Shown one piece after another: positions 34,257 to 43,410 of a stretch of 64,000 nt of DNA. The position numbers and the translations under genes are program-made. Location of the stretch: assembly GCA_025351765.1 (NCBI GenBank), contig JANXVH010000110.1, positions 1-64,000 of the forward strand, given 5' to 3'. Origin of the DNA: Pedobacter sp. (lineage in GTDB: Bacteria; Bacteroidota; Bacteroidia; Sphingobacteriales; Sphingobacteriaceae). Position 1 is the first letter of the stretch. Every line of letters starts with the position of its first letter. The notes beneath the pieces are model-generated. The model was given only the letters and a program-made list of their open reading frames with translations, did no database searches and had not been told where the DNA came from.

Positions 34257-36740
34257 CTATCGGGCTCTAATACGCCTGTAAATGGCCAACGCACCTGCAA
34301 TTACCAGAATAAGGGATGCTATTAATGAGATCTTATCACCCAGCAGGTAAGATTTAGGTTCAAATCTGAACTCCAGGCTATGCGTTCCATTAGGGAGTCT
34401 CATCGCCCGAAGAATATAGTTGGCTCTAAAGTACGGGGTCTTTTTTCCATCCAGATAAGCATTCCAGCCTTTATCATACCAGATTTCTGCGAAGACTGCT
34501 ATAGCTGCTTGATTATTATGGTAGTTATAAACTAGCCTATCTGGATGATAACTTTCCATCTCAATCTTTGCCAGAGTATCTGGTGCTATCATTGTATTAT
34601 ATGCTAAATTAATGAAGCTTTGGTCTACTATTGCAACATTTTTAGGGTCAAAAGAGGTAATGGCATCCATTTCTTGATCGGCCCCTTTCACATACTTAAC
34701 CTTATTTACAAACCATGCATTACCCAGCGCAGTATTTCGATGTACTACTTTTGGTATTGGAGATGAGCTGTCTGGCACAATAAAGTACTTGGTGTTGAGC
34801 ATGTCCAGTATCGGCTCGTTTAGTTTGCCATTAAATTGATTGCTCATCAATTCATCATATCGTTGCAAACGGGCAGAGTGCCTCCCGCCAACTGACTTAT
34901 GGAAATAGGAAGGTGCCGCATCAAAAAATGGGCTTTGCTTTGTTAAGTCCAGTACCCGATAATCTAATGCAGGGTCTGCCATGATTTGCTGATCTGCAGC
35001 AGTGGGCAGGAAGCTTTCATCGAGTTGTGATTTGTCGTAAAAGTTATCGTTGTTAAGGTATCGACGATCTACGCCCCACATGTCAATCAAGGTAGCCAGA
35101 CCAATTATAATAATTGCAGTTTCAGCTTTTAATTTAGATTTAAGCAGGAACCATAAACTTCCAAATCCAATCAGTACAAATAGGAGGGAACGCAAAGCAT
35201 CTGTGCGGGCTAAAGTTATTCTATCGGCTACTAAGCCATCGCCAATGGCTTGTGCTAGCATTGCATTGCCGCCAAATGCTTTAGTTAGACCGGTAATTAT
35301 CTGTTCGTGTTCAGGTATTTTAAAACTTAGTAGGAGCGTTGGTAAAAGCAAAAAGATCAACAACACGCCAGCTGTGATATAAAACGACAATAGTAATTTT
35401 TTTATTAGGTCTGTACGTTTGTCTTTTTGCTCAACCAATTCCTTAAGTGCAAGGAAAGCAAGAAGTGGTATTAAGAAAGCCGGAATAGCCAAGGCGAAAT
35501 CTACCGATCTGAACTTGTTATACATTGGGAAATAGTCAAAGAACAAATCTGACACAAGTGGAAAGTTCTTGCCGAAAGAAAGGAATATAAAAAGAAATGT
35601 GGTACTGGCAATCCACCATTTGAATCGGTTGTTAACAATGAATAAACCCAGTAAAAAAAGAAACATAACAATGGCACCAAAATACCAGGAACCTACTGTA
35701 CTGGGTTTGGCACCCCAGTATGGGCGATATATACCCTCCCGCGTAAGGGATTCCATTATTTTTGGGATCTGATCTTGAGGTATGCCGTTAGTGATTAGGT
35801 TATTCACTACTGCTGATGCCCCTTCAGGAAACCTGTCTGATGAGGAACCCCCATAACTATTTGGAATAAGGAATGTAGAAATCTCGCCCACGCCTTGGCT
35901 ATATTGATAAGCATAGGACCTGTCTAGTCCGCTATTGGATTTCGTACTTTTTCTGCTGAGGTTTGATTTGCCCCGGATGGTTTCCTGTCCATATTGCCAG
36001 GTGGACCATAGCGACCCAGCATTGATGGCGACAGCCAGTAGCAACGATAGAGAGAGGTACATTAATGCGGTAAAGAAAGTCTTGGTCTGTTTAGATGTAA
36101 CCGCATGGTATGATTCTATCAATACAAAGATGAGGAGGATGATGAAGAGGTAATATGTCATCTGTATATGATTGGTCCTGATTTCTAGTGCTAAAAAAAA
36201 AGCGGTAAGCAGGCTTCCGCTGAACAAGTATTTGCCTCCTCTAAGCGTGAGCAGCATCGAAGCTAATATTGGTGCAAAGAAAGCCATGGCCATGGCGTGA
36301 TTACTGTGACCCGCAAGTATATAGATGAAATTATAAGAACTGAAAGCAAATGCAATTGCACCTGCAGCAGCCAACCAAGGCTTCATATTTAAAACAGAAA
36401 GTAAAAAATAGGAACCCAATAAGAAACAAAATATAATGTCTATTGGATCTGGAAAGATAGTCTTCAAAAATGAGATGACGTAAGTGGTGATGTTGCCTGG
36501 ATACTTTGCCCAGATTTGAAAAGAGGGCATGCCGCCATACATGGAGTTAGTCCACAGCGGAGCTTTTCCTGTTGCCGCTTTCACATCCATGATCTCTTTT
36601 GACATGGCTTTAGCTTCAATGACATCACTTTGGTAAAGCATTTTTCCTTCAATTGCTGGAATAAAATAGGCAAAGCATAAAGCAAAGAAAATTGCAATGA
36701 TCAGGAGATGTTTGCTATTAGACTGAAACCACTTCTTCAT
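34257..36740 (-). CDS. YfhO family membrane protein
   Basis: The 827-residue integral membrane protein has roughly a dozen transmembrane helices in its first 560 residues, an extracytoplasmic segment (about 590-790) and a last helix at about 795-815. Motifs such as YHPDRLVYNYHNNQAAIAVF and WYDKGWNAYLDGKKTP, near the end, are hallmarks of YfhO proteins. Gram-positive relatives act in lipoteichoic acid glycosylation; in Bacteroidota the role is unknown, probably polyprenyl-linked sugar transfer at the outer leaflet. It is divergent from the DUF4271 gene, with 40 bp between start codons. Confidence 0.87.
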   Translation of the reverse strand: MKKWFQSNSKHLLIIAIFFALCFAYFIPAIEGKMLYQSDVIEAKAMSKEIMDVKAATGKAPLWTNSMYGGMPSFQIWAKYPGNITTYVISFLKTIFPDPIDIIFCFLLGSYFLLSVLNMKPWLAAAGAIAFAFSSYNFIYILAGHSNHAMAMAFFAPILASMLLTLRGGKYLFSGSLLTAFFLALEIRTNHIQMTYYLFIILLIFVLIESYHAVTSKQTKTFFTALMYLSLSLLLAVAINAGSLWSTWQYGQETIRGKSNLSRKSTKSNSGLDRSYAYQYSQGVGEISTFLIPNSYGGSSSDRFPEGASAVVNNLITNGIPQDQIPKIMESLTREGIYRPYWGAKPSTVGSWYFGAIVMFLFLLGLFIVNNRFKWWIASTTFLFIFLSFGKNFPLVSDLFFDYFPMYNKFRSVDFALAIPAFLIPLLAFLALKELVEQKDKRTDLIKKLLLSFYITAGVLLIFLLLPTLLLSFKIPEHEQIITGLTKAFGGNAMLAQAIGDGLVADRITLARTDALRSLLFVLIGFGSLWFLLKSKLKAETAIIIIGLATLIDMWGVDRRYLNNDNFYDKSQLDESFLPTAADQQIMADPALDYRVLDLTKQSPFFDAAPSYFHKSVGGRHSARLQRYDELMSNQFNGKLNEPILDMLNTKYFIVPDSSSPIPKVVHRNTALGNAWFVNKVKYVKGADQEMDAITSFDPKNVAIVDQSFINLAYNTMIAPDTLAKIEMESYHPDRLVYNYHNNQAAIAVFAEIWYDKGWNAYLDGKKTPYFRANYILRAMRLPNGTHSLEFRFEPKSYLLGDKISLIASLILVIAGALAIYRRIRAR

Positions 36741-36767
36741 AGCGTAAAACTAATAAAAGTTTTTAGC

Positions 36768-36775
36768 TAGTTTTG
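36768..36775 (+). promoter_or_regulatory. -7 promoter box for the DUF4271 gene
   Basis: TAGTTTTG fits TAnnTTTG and ends 5 nt before the ATG at 36781, predicting a leaderless or near-leaderless transcript. No clear -33 element is visible. Confidence 0.35.
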
Positions 36776-36780
36776 CAGCA

Positions 36781-37761
36781 ATGAACTTCAGGACTGCCTT
36801 TTATTTGACCGGCTTTTTTCTATTGTTAAAATTTGGGAGTGCTTATGCGCAAACTGTTGCTCTGGTGCCGGATACAGGAAAAATTAGGATTACCTACAGG
36901 CAGAAGCAAATCAGAGATTCTATCTACAACGCAAAACGGGATTTTGTGACGGACTCCATCATGAAACACACTTGGCTATTCCCTGATTCTCTGCTGAACA
37001 AGCACATGATAATGGATAGTATCATTAATGCGAATGTGCATGGGCGTTCAAATCTGATTAACCGATACAAAGATTTTATTAGCGTTGCAAAAAGCAAATA
37101 TCGATTTGGTAAGCCAATGGTTAAAGGGCAAATCTGGGTATTGCTGGTTGTAGCGGGTTTGATGATTTTATTTGGTGTGCTGAAGATATCATTTGAGCGA
37201 CAATTGCAAACTATTGTACAATCGTTTTTCAGTAACAGGGTACTTAATAATTTGAATAAGGAGGATAACTTATTCACTTCCTGGCCCTTTTTACTCTTAT
37301 TTATACAATTTGGCTTTACACTAGGCATGTTCTTCTATTTAGTATCACAATATTATCACATTGCTTTTACTGGAACAGGCATACAATTTTACCTAACCAT
37401 ATCTGTGTTAATCATTGTACTTTATATTTTTAAGATTGGAATATTGCGCGTGATGGGACATCTTTTTAACATTCAAAAGGCCGTTAAAGAGTACGTTACC
37501 ATATTATATTTAAGTTACTTTAACCTTTCTTTAATGTTTATCCCGCTTGTTATTGCTTTCTCTTTGTCGCCCTTAAAGTACGCTCCATTTTTTATTGTAC
37601 TGTCTTACGTAGTTTTGGGTACTATATTTGCATTCCAATTGGTGAGAGCCGGGGTAAATATTTTGTCAAATAACAGATTTTCAAAAGTCTATTTGTTTTT
37701 GTACTTTTGTGCGCTCGAAATTTGCCCCGTATTAATTTTGATAAAGGCAATAGGTTTATAA
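36781..37761 (+). CDS. DUF4271 domain membrane protein
   Basis: The 326-residue protein has an N-terminal signal peptide (to about residue 24), a charged segment with RDSI/TDSI repeats (30-110), and about seven membrane helices from residue 118 on. The layout matches DUF4271, a Bacteroidota family of unknown function. It is found immediately upstream of hemD (uroporphyrinogen-III synthase) in many Bacteroidota, and here the gap is 15 bp, so both are co-transcribed. A role linked to haem metabolism can only be inferred from that neighbourhood. Confidence 0.8.
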   Translation: MNFRTAFYLTGFFLLLKFGSAYAQTVALVPDTGKIRITYRQKQIRDSIYNAKRDFVTDSIMKHTWLFPDSLLNKHMIMDSIINANVHGRSNLINRYKDFISVAKSKYRFGKPMVKGQIWVLLVVAGLMILFGVLKISFERQLQTIVQSFFSNRVLNNLNKEDNLFTSWPFLLLFIQFGFTLGMFFYLVSQYYHIAFTGTGIQFYLTISVLIIVLYIFKIGILRVMGHLFNIQKAVKEYVTILYLSYFNLSLMFIPLVIAFSLSPLKYAPFFIVLSYVVLGTIFAFQLVRAGVNILSNNRFSKVYLFLYFCALEICPVLILIKAIGL

Positions 37762-37776
37762 CGCTGTAATTGTAAA

Positions 37777-38547
37777 ATGCAAGAAATGCTAGAAGATAGG
37801 ACGCGTAAGGTAAAGAGTATCTTGGTGACATTACCAAAGCCGGAAACAGAGAAATCTCCATATTTTGATTTGGCAAAGAAGTACAATCTCAAAATCGATT
37901 TTAGATCGTTCATCCATGTGGAAGGGGTTCCAAGCAGAGATTTCAGGAAGGGGAAAGTCAATTTAAGTGATTTCACTGCCGTTGTTTTTACTAGTAGAAA
38001 TGCTGTGGATCATTTTTTTAGGATATGTGAGGAAATGAGGTACGATGTACCAGCAGATCTTAAATATTTTTGTATTTCGGAATCTACTGCCCTTTATTTG
38101 CAGAAATATATTCAATACCGTAAAAGAAAGATCTTTTTTGGTAAACAGACAGCTGCGGATCTTGCAGAGATTTTAAAGAAGCATGCAGGGGAAAAATTTT
38201 TATATCCTTGTTCTGATGTAGCCACTGAAGATACTATGAATTTTTTGCAAAAGAATGGTTATGATTTTACACCCGCAGTTTTGTTCAAAACGGTTGTATC
38301 AGATCTTTCTGATCTTGCAGAGGTATTTTATGACGTGATTGCGTTTTTTAGTCCGTCAAGTATCCAGTCTCTTTTCACTAATTTTGCTGATTTTAAGCAA
38401 AATAATACCAGGATTGCAGCTTTTGGTTTAAATACGCATAAAGCAGTAAAAGATGCTAATTTGATTGTTGATATTGCGGCACCATCGCCTGAATCACCAT
38501 CTATGATCATGGCACTGGAGAATTACATCAAGAAATCAAATAAGTAA
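37777..38547 (+). CDS. hemD: uroporphyrinogen-III synthase
   Basis: HemD closes hydroxymethylbilane into uroporphyrinogen III with inversion of ring D, in the cytoplasm. The 256-residue protein shows the two-lobed HemD pattern: ILVTLPKPE at the start, FTAVVFTSRNAVDHFF in the first lobe, then FLYPCSDVATEDTMNFL, and DVIAFFSPSSIQSLF in the second lobe, with AAFGLNTHKAVKDANL near the end. HemD is poorly conserved, but the FTSxNAV and FFSPSS motifs are clear. It follows the DUF4271 gene and ends 114 bp before gldK. Confidence 0.9.
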   Translation: MQEMLEDRTRKVKSILVTLPKPETEKSPYFDLAKKYNLKIDFRSFIHVEGVPSRDFRKGKVNLSDFTAVVFTSRNAVDHFFRICEEMRYDVPADLKYFCISESTALYLQKYIQYRKRKIFFGKQTAADLAEILKKHAGEKFLYPCSDVATEDTMNFLQKNGYDFTPAVLFKTVVSDLSDLAEVFYDVIAFFSPSSIQSLFTNFADFKQNNTRIAAFGLNTHKAVKDANLIVDIAAPSPESPSMIMALENYIKKSNK

Positions 38548-38661
38548 CTGGAGATAAGAACATTGGGGTTCATTTTATTCAAATCCATTATTTTGTTCCT
38601 AATAATTGCTATTATCAATCATTTTTGATAAAATTGTTGCTAAATTGCCTGACAGAATACT

Positions 38662-40029
38662 ATGAGAAACTTTTGCCTATTTGGTTTTTTAATAATTGCT
38701 ATGCTTTTTGCCAGCTGTAAAGGTGGCGGACAAGGTGAACTTGTTGGGGTATACAATAGAAGATTCCGGAACAATAGAATTCCGCTCGGTATGGTTTACA
38801 TTCCACCGGGGAGAACGCTAATTGGGATTTCTGATGAAGATATTAACAGCAATCAAACCGCACCTAGCTCAATGACGTCTTTTAGTGCGTTTTTTATGGA
38901 CCAAACGGAGATATCTAATGCGGAATATAGGCAATTTGTGAACTGGGTAAGGGACTCTATAGCGGTAACTACTTTAGGACCCGCAATTGCGTCAGCTTAT
39001 TTTAAGCAACCAAACGCAGGTGGAGCCTCAGTTTCTGCGACCGGCACGCAAAGAAATATTGATTGGAAAAAAGTTGGTGACGGAAGTCAGCTGTGGAGTA
39101 ATAAAAATTCAGGGTTTGGTTCGAAGTTGGCCGATATGTATTACAGTGGTGCTGATGCAATACCTGGAAGGAATGAGATTGATGTACGAAGATTGCGTTA
39201 TGCCTACAGCTATGTAAACTCTGATCTTGCTGCTGAAGGCAGAAAAGACCCATCAAAAAAAAGACAGGATTTTATTGTTACTTATACTGATCTTCCTGAT
39301 CCTAACAATCCTAACCATCACCCCTCTATTGCGGTATATCCAGATACTTTGGTGTGGAAAATAGATTATTCCTATTCTCAGAATGACCCCATGGTTAAGA
39401 CTTATTTTAACCATCCATCATACGATGACTATCCAGTTGTTGGCGTTAGTTGGGAGCAAGCTTCAGCTTTCTGCGTTTGGCGGACAAGGTTCTACGAGTC
39501 TGTAGCCGTTGCCAGGAAGCAGCCATTAAATTCCCGTCCTGAATACTCATTGCCAAGTGATGCGCAATTTGAATATGCTGCAAGAGGTGGAAATGTGAAA
39601 ACTAAATATCCCTGGGGTGGCCCGTATGTGCGCAATACTAAAGGATGTATGCAAGCTAATTTTAAAGTTGGCCGTGGTAATTACTCTGACGATGGCGGTT
39701 TATATACCGTTAATGTGAAATCTTATTTTCCAAATGATTACGGCTTGTACAACATGGCAGGTAATGTAGCAGAATGGACTATTACAGCTTATAACCAGTC
39801 GGCCGCACCAATGCTGCTAGACTTTAATCCTAATTTTACGTATGTTGCAAAAACGACTGACAGCAAATACATGAAACGTAAGGTAGTAAGAGGTGGCTCA
39901 TGGAAAGACATAGGTTTCTTCCTTCAAAATGCAGTTGGCACGTATGAGTACCAAGATCAGGCCCGGTCTTATATAGGTTTCAGGTGTGTATCTTCATACC
40001 CAGGAACGGATATTACTTATAAAAACTAA
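38662..40029 (+). CDS. gldK: type IX secretion/gliding lipoprotein GldK
   Basis: GldK (PorK) is an outer-membrane-associated lipoprotein that forms with GldN the periplasmic ring of the type IX secretion system. The 455-residue protein has a lipobox (LFASC), then a formylglycine-generating-enzyme (SUMF1)-like domain: PLGMVYIPPGRTLIGI, FFMDQTEISNAEYRQFV, VVGVSWEQASAFCVWR, LPSDAQFEYAARGG, YNMAGNVAEWT and VVRGGSWKD. It is the first of four consecutive genes (gldK-L-M-N) with short gaps. SUMF-like enzyme activity is not expected in this family. Confidence 0.95.
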   Translation: MRNFCLFGFLIIAMLFASCKGGGQGELVGVYNRRFRNNRIPLGMVYIPPGRTLIGISDEDINSNQTAPSSMTSFSAFFMDQTEISNAEYRQFVNWVRDSIAVTTLGPAIASAYFKQPNAGGASVSATGTQRNIDWKKVGDGSQLWSNKNSGFGSKLADMYYSGADAIPGRNEIDVRRLRYAYSYVNSDLAAEGRKDPSKKRQDFIVTYTDLPDPNNPNHHPSIAVYPDTLVWKIDYSYSQNDPMVKTYFNHPSYDDYPVVGVSWEQASAFCVWRTRFYESVAVARKQPLNSRPEYSLPSDAQFEYAARGGNVKTKYPWGGPYVRNTKGCMQANFKVGRGNYSDDGGLYTVNVKSYFPNDYGLYNMAGNVAEWTITAYNQSAAPMLLDFNPNFTYVAKTTDSKYMKRKVVRGGSWKDIGFFLQNAVGTYEYQDQARSYIGFRCVSSYPGTDITYKN

Positions 40030-40077
40030 AGAAAATCATATAATCATCTATCCTAAATTTTATTATTTTATTCTGGT

Positions 40078-40887
40078 ATGGCAGCAAAAAGAAAGTTTGA
40101 TTGGTTACACGTAGCAATATCCTGGGGTGCCGCTATTGTTATTTTGGGAGCCTTATTTAAAATATTGCACATTGGCGGGGCATTGGGTAATTACGCCATT
40201 GGTACCGGATTGGGTGTTGAGGCTTTCTTATTCTTTCTTACGGGCTTTAGACAGCCTGAACAAGAATTGCCATGGGAAAGAGTATATCCAGAACTTAGTG
40301 CTGATTTTACGGGTGAATTACCTAAGTCTAGTGTAAGACCGGTGGTTGCTGAATCTGGATTTTCTTCTACAGCGGCATTGGATAAAATGTTGACAGATGC
40401 GAAGATCGGTCCGGAGTTAATAGAAAGTCTTGGAGCTGGCTTACGTACTTTTGGAGATAAGGTTGCTAGCATTTCTGCTGTGGCCGATGCTTCTGCAGCC
40501 ACTTCTGAATTTGCTGGTAAGGTCAAAGGCGCATCTGCAAGTTTTGATAATTTAAACATTGCTTTTTCAAAAGCAACAGCACAGCTTGCTGAAATGGGTG
40601 AAAGCAGCGTTGGCGCCACAGCTTACCATGATCAGGTAAATGCCCTTGCCAAGAATCTATCTGCTTTAAATGCAGTTTATGAACTAGAGCTTCAAGACTC
40701 AAGCGCCCATTTGAAATCAATGAATAAATTCTACCAGAATTTGTCACTTACGATGAACAACTTCAATGAATCTATGGAAGATTCGAAGCAGTTTAAAGAG
40801 GAAGTTGGCAAACTAGCGAAGAACCTGGGTTCATTGAATGCCATTTACGGCAATATGCTTTCGGCTATGAATCAGCCACGTGTGTAA
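40078..40887 (+). CDS. gldL: type IX secretion motor component GldL
   Basis: GldL (PorL) is the inner-membrane stator of the proton-driven T9SS/gliding motor; with GldM it forms a 5:2 complex. The 269-residue protein has two N-terminal membrane helices (about 10-30 and 36-57) that carry charged residues Lys28, His31 and Glu48, suited to proton conduction, and a long cytoplasmic helical tail with coiled-coil features (about 90-265). The length and order match the family. gldM follows 40 bp later. Confidence 0.95.
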   Translation: MAAKRKFDWLHVAISWGAAIVILGALFKILHIGGALGNYAIGTGLGVEAFLFFLTGFRQPEQELPWERVYPELSADFTGELPKSSVRPVVAESGFSSTAALDKMLTDAKIGPELIESLGAGLRTFGDKVASISAVADASAATSEFAGKVKGASASFDNLNIAFSKATAQLAEMGESSVGATAYHDQVNALAKNLSALNAVYELELQDSSAHLKSMNKFYQNLSLTMNNFNESMEDSKQFKEEVGKLAKNLGSLNAIYGNMLSAMNQPRV

Positions 40888-40927
40888 TTAGGTAATCAAT
40901 TATAACTAATAAAGGAGACCTGTTTAA

Positions 40928-42466
40928 ATGGCCGGAGGAAAAGAGACAACGAGGCAGAAGATGATCAATATCATGTATTTGGTATTGCTTGCTATGCTTG
41001 CCTTAAATGTATCGGATACAATATTAAATGCCTTTAAAAATATTAACGATAGTTTGGTGAGTTCCAAAACTAATGTTAACACCAGTATAGAACAGCTATT
41101 TACATCTTTTCAGAACACTAAGTTGAAAGATGAGCCTGCAAGGGCACAGCCGATCTGGGAAAAGGCTAGTAAAGCTAAAGCTTATGCGGATGACCTGAAC
41201 AATTATGTTCAGAAGCTTAAAGATCAGTTTACCACTGCCGGCGACGGGATAGATGAGGAGACTGGTGATTTAAAGCGTCGTGATAACATGGATATCGCGC
41301 AGGGCATCATGATTAACCACAAGGAAGGTGAGAAGCTTAAAGCAAAGATTAACGAAACAAGGAAGAGTTTGATTGACTTGCTTGATGATAAGGATCGCCC
41401 GAGTGTAACCTTTACACTTGAAGCTAAGGATTCTAAGAAAAGTGTTAATGGAAGCAAAAAATGGGAAGATGTTAACTTTGGTGAAGGCACGCCTTTAACT
41501 GCAGCTAATACTATTTTGAGCAAAATCCAGTCTGACGTTAAGAATGCTGAAGCGGAAATCGTTAAAAAGCTTTTTGGTAACATGGATAAATCTCTTGTTA
41601 ATCTTGACCAGTTTGCTGCGGTTGCTGTTGCACCAAGTTCTTATGTTATTCAAGGACAACCTTATACTGCACAGGTATTTTTAACTGCAAGTGATTCCAG
41701 ATCTGTTCCACAAATATCTGTTGGCGGAAGCAACCTATCTGTTAAAGAAGGTAAGGGAACCTATACAGGTGGCACCGGGAGTGTGGGTGTATATACTTGG
41801 AGAGGCTCTGTTAAAGTAGTGCAGACAGACGGGCAGGTTAAAGAATATCTTACTCCGGTACAGACCTATCAAGTGGCTAAGCCATCTGCTACAGTTTCAC
41901 CTGATAAGATGAATGTGATCTATGCCGGTATACCGAATCCTTTCTCGGTATCTGCAGCGGGATTTCCACTGGAAAGTATTAGTGCTACTATGGATGGGGG
42001 CTCTATTTCTGGTGGTAACGGAAAATATATGGTTAATGTTGGAGGTAGTCAGGTTGGAAAAACTTTGAGCATCAACGTGCATTCCACTGCAGGTGGAAAA
42101 TCAATGAATTTGGGCTCGCAACAATTCCGTGTTAAAGCTTTACCTACTCCTAAGCCTTACATCAAAGGTAAATCTGGCGGTAATGTGCCACTGGAATTGA
42201 TTGAAAGCGCCGGAATAATAGATACGCAACTGGAAGATTTTGTATTCGATGTAAAGTTTAAAGTGATCCGTTTTGCGGTTACTTTTATCAACCCAAGATC
42301 TGACGCAGTAACCCTTCAAAATAGTGGTGCAGGTTTCAGTTCGCAAATTAAAGGTGCTCTAAACTCATTGAAGCCAAATGCGACGGTTATATTTAAGGAT
42401 ATTGTTTGTGAAGGACCCGATGGCAGACAAAAAGTTTTGGATGGAATTACATTTATAGCAAAATAG
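40928..42466 (+). CDS. gldM: type IX secretion motor component GldM
   Basis: GldM (PorM) is the rotor/shaft of the T9SS motor: one inner-membrane helix in the GldL ring and a long periplasmic part reaching the GldK/N ring. The 512-residue protein has the helix at about residues 12-35 (INIMYLVLLAMLALNVSD), then an alpha-helical domain (to about 220) and three beta domains, with AVAPSSYVIQGQPYTAQVFL and FVFDVKFKVIRFAVTF as recognisable strands. An AAAGGAG motif lies about 11 nt before the start, unusual for this phylum. It is followed after 3 nt by gldN. Confidence 0.95.
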   Translation: MAGGKETTRQKMINIMYLVLLAMLALNVSDTILNAFKNINDSLVSSKTNVNTSIEQLFTSFQNTKLKDEPARAQPIWEKASKAKAYADDLNNYVQKLKDQFTTAGDGIDEETGDLKRRDNMDIAQGIMINHKEGEKLKAKINETRKSLIDLLDDKDRPSVTFTLEAKDSKKSVNGSKKWEDVNFGEGTPLTAANTILSKIQSDVKNAEAEIVKKLFGNMDKSLVNLDQFAAVAVAPSSYVIQGQPYTAQVFLTASDSRSVPQISVGGSNLSVKEGKGTYTGGTGSVGVYTWRGSVKVVQTDGQVKEYLTPVQTYQVAKPSATVSPDKMNVIYAGIPNPFSVSAAGFPLESISATMDGGSISGGNGKYMVNVGGSQVGKTLSINVHSTAGGKSMNLGSQQFRVKALPTPKPYIKGKSGGNVPLELIESAGIIDTQLEDFVFDVKFKVIRFAVTFINPRSDAVTLQNSGAGFSSQIKGALNSLKPNATVIFKDIVCEGPDGRQKVLDGITFIAK

Positions 42467-42469
42467 ATT

Positions 42470-43351
42470 ATGAAAAATGTTCTAGGTATTGTCGTATTTC
42501 TATTACTGGGACTTGGTGCATTTGCCCAAAAGCCGGTTACCCCTATTCGTGCAGGTTCTGATAAAAAGATTAAGATCAAAACTCCTCCGAAGGATGGATT
42601 TACGGTAAGGACAGATATTGACAGCAATGTAATGGTGCCTTTTGCAGAGGTTAGGGATGAGGATGTGTTTTATGCAAAAAGGATCTGGAGAGAAATTGAT
42701 CTCCGTGATACCATCAACTCAGTATTGCGTGCTGAAAGTGCAAAATTAATCGATGTATTGTTGGAGGCGATTGCAAATGAAGAACTTACGGTTTATTCCA
42801 ATAAAGATACAACAGCCGGTAAAATTCTAGAGGATAATGATTCCTTTAAAATTGCGCTTACCGCACAACAGGCGCTTGCAAGTGCAAGGGGACTTTCTGA
42901 AGGGATAGCTGATTCTACAACAGGAAAGATTGCTGATCCGACACTAAGGAAATTACGTTCTGAAGAATTCATGAAATACAGGATAAAAGAAGACTGGATC
43001 CTTGATACTAAAAGATCAATCTTTGAGCCGCGTATAGTAGGCATTGCACCAATGAAAATGGTTGAAGGCAATTGGCAGCCGGTTTTCTGGATATATTATA
43101 CAGATGCACGGGAATTACTGAGTAAGAAAAGGATGGTCAACCCAGGTAATGACGCTTCTACGATGACTTTTGATGATTTCTTTGTGAGGCGGTTATTTAA
43201 CAGTTATATCGTTAAGCAAACCAATCCAGGTAATAAGAATATTGTGGAGATACTTGGTCTGGTAGACCCAAAAGATCCTCGTAAGCTTATTGAGTCTGAT
43301 AACATAAAGAAATCACTTTCTGATTTTGAACAAAGCCTTTGGGAATATTAG
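42470..43351 (+). CDS. gldN: type IX secretion ring protein GldN
   Basis: GldN (PorN) is a periplasmic protein that binds GldK in the T9SS ring and contacts the GldM shaft. The 293-residue protein has a signal peptide (about 1-18, LGAFAQK), and then the family's blocks VRDEDVFYAKRIWREIDLRD, IKEDWILDTKRSIFEPRIVG and WIYYTDAREL. The end PRKLIESDNIKKSLSDFEQS is typical. It closes the gldKLMN operon; uvrC converges on it from the other strand. Confidence 0.94.
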   Translation: MKNVLGIVVFLLLGLGAFAQKPVTPIRAGSDKKIKIKTPPKDGFTVRTDIDSNVMVPFAEVRDEDVFYAKRIWREIDLRDTINSVLRAESAKLIDVLLEAIANEELTVYSNKDTTAGKILEDNDSFKIALTAQQALASARGLSEGIADSTTGKIADPTLRKLRSEEFMKYRIKEDWILDTKRSIFEPRIVGIAPMKMVEGNWQPVFWIYYTDARELLSKKRMVNPGNDASTMTFDDFFVRRLFNSYIVKQTNPGNKNIVEILGLVDPKDPRKLIESDNIKKSLSDFEQSLWEY

Positions 43352-43410
43352 GATTGTTTTCATCTATACAATAAAGGAGAATTTTTGCTAATCAAATGTT
43401 AAAGATATTT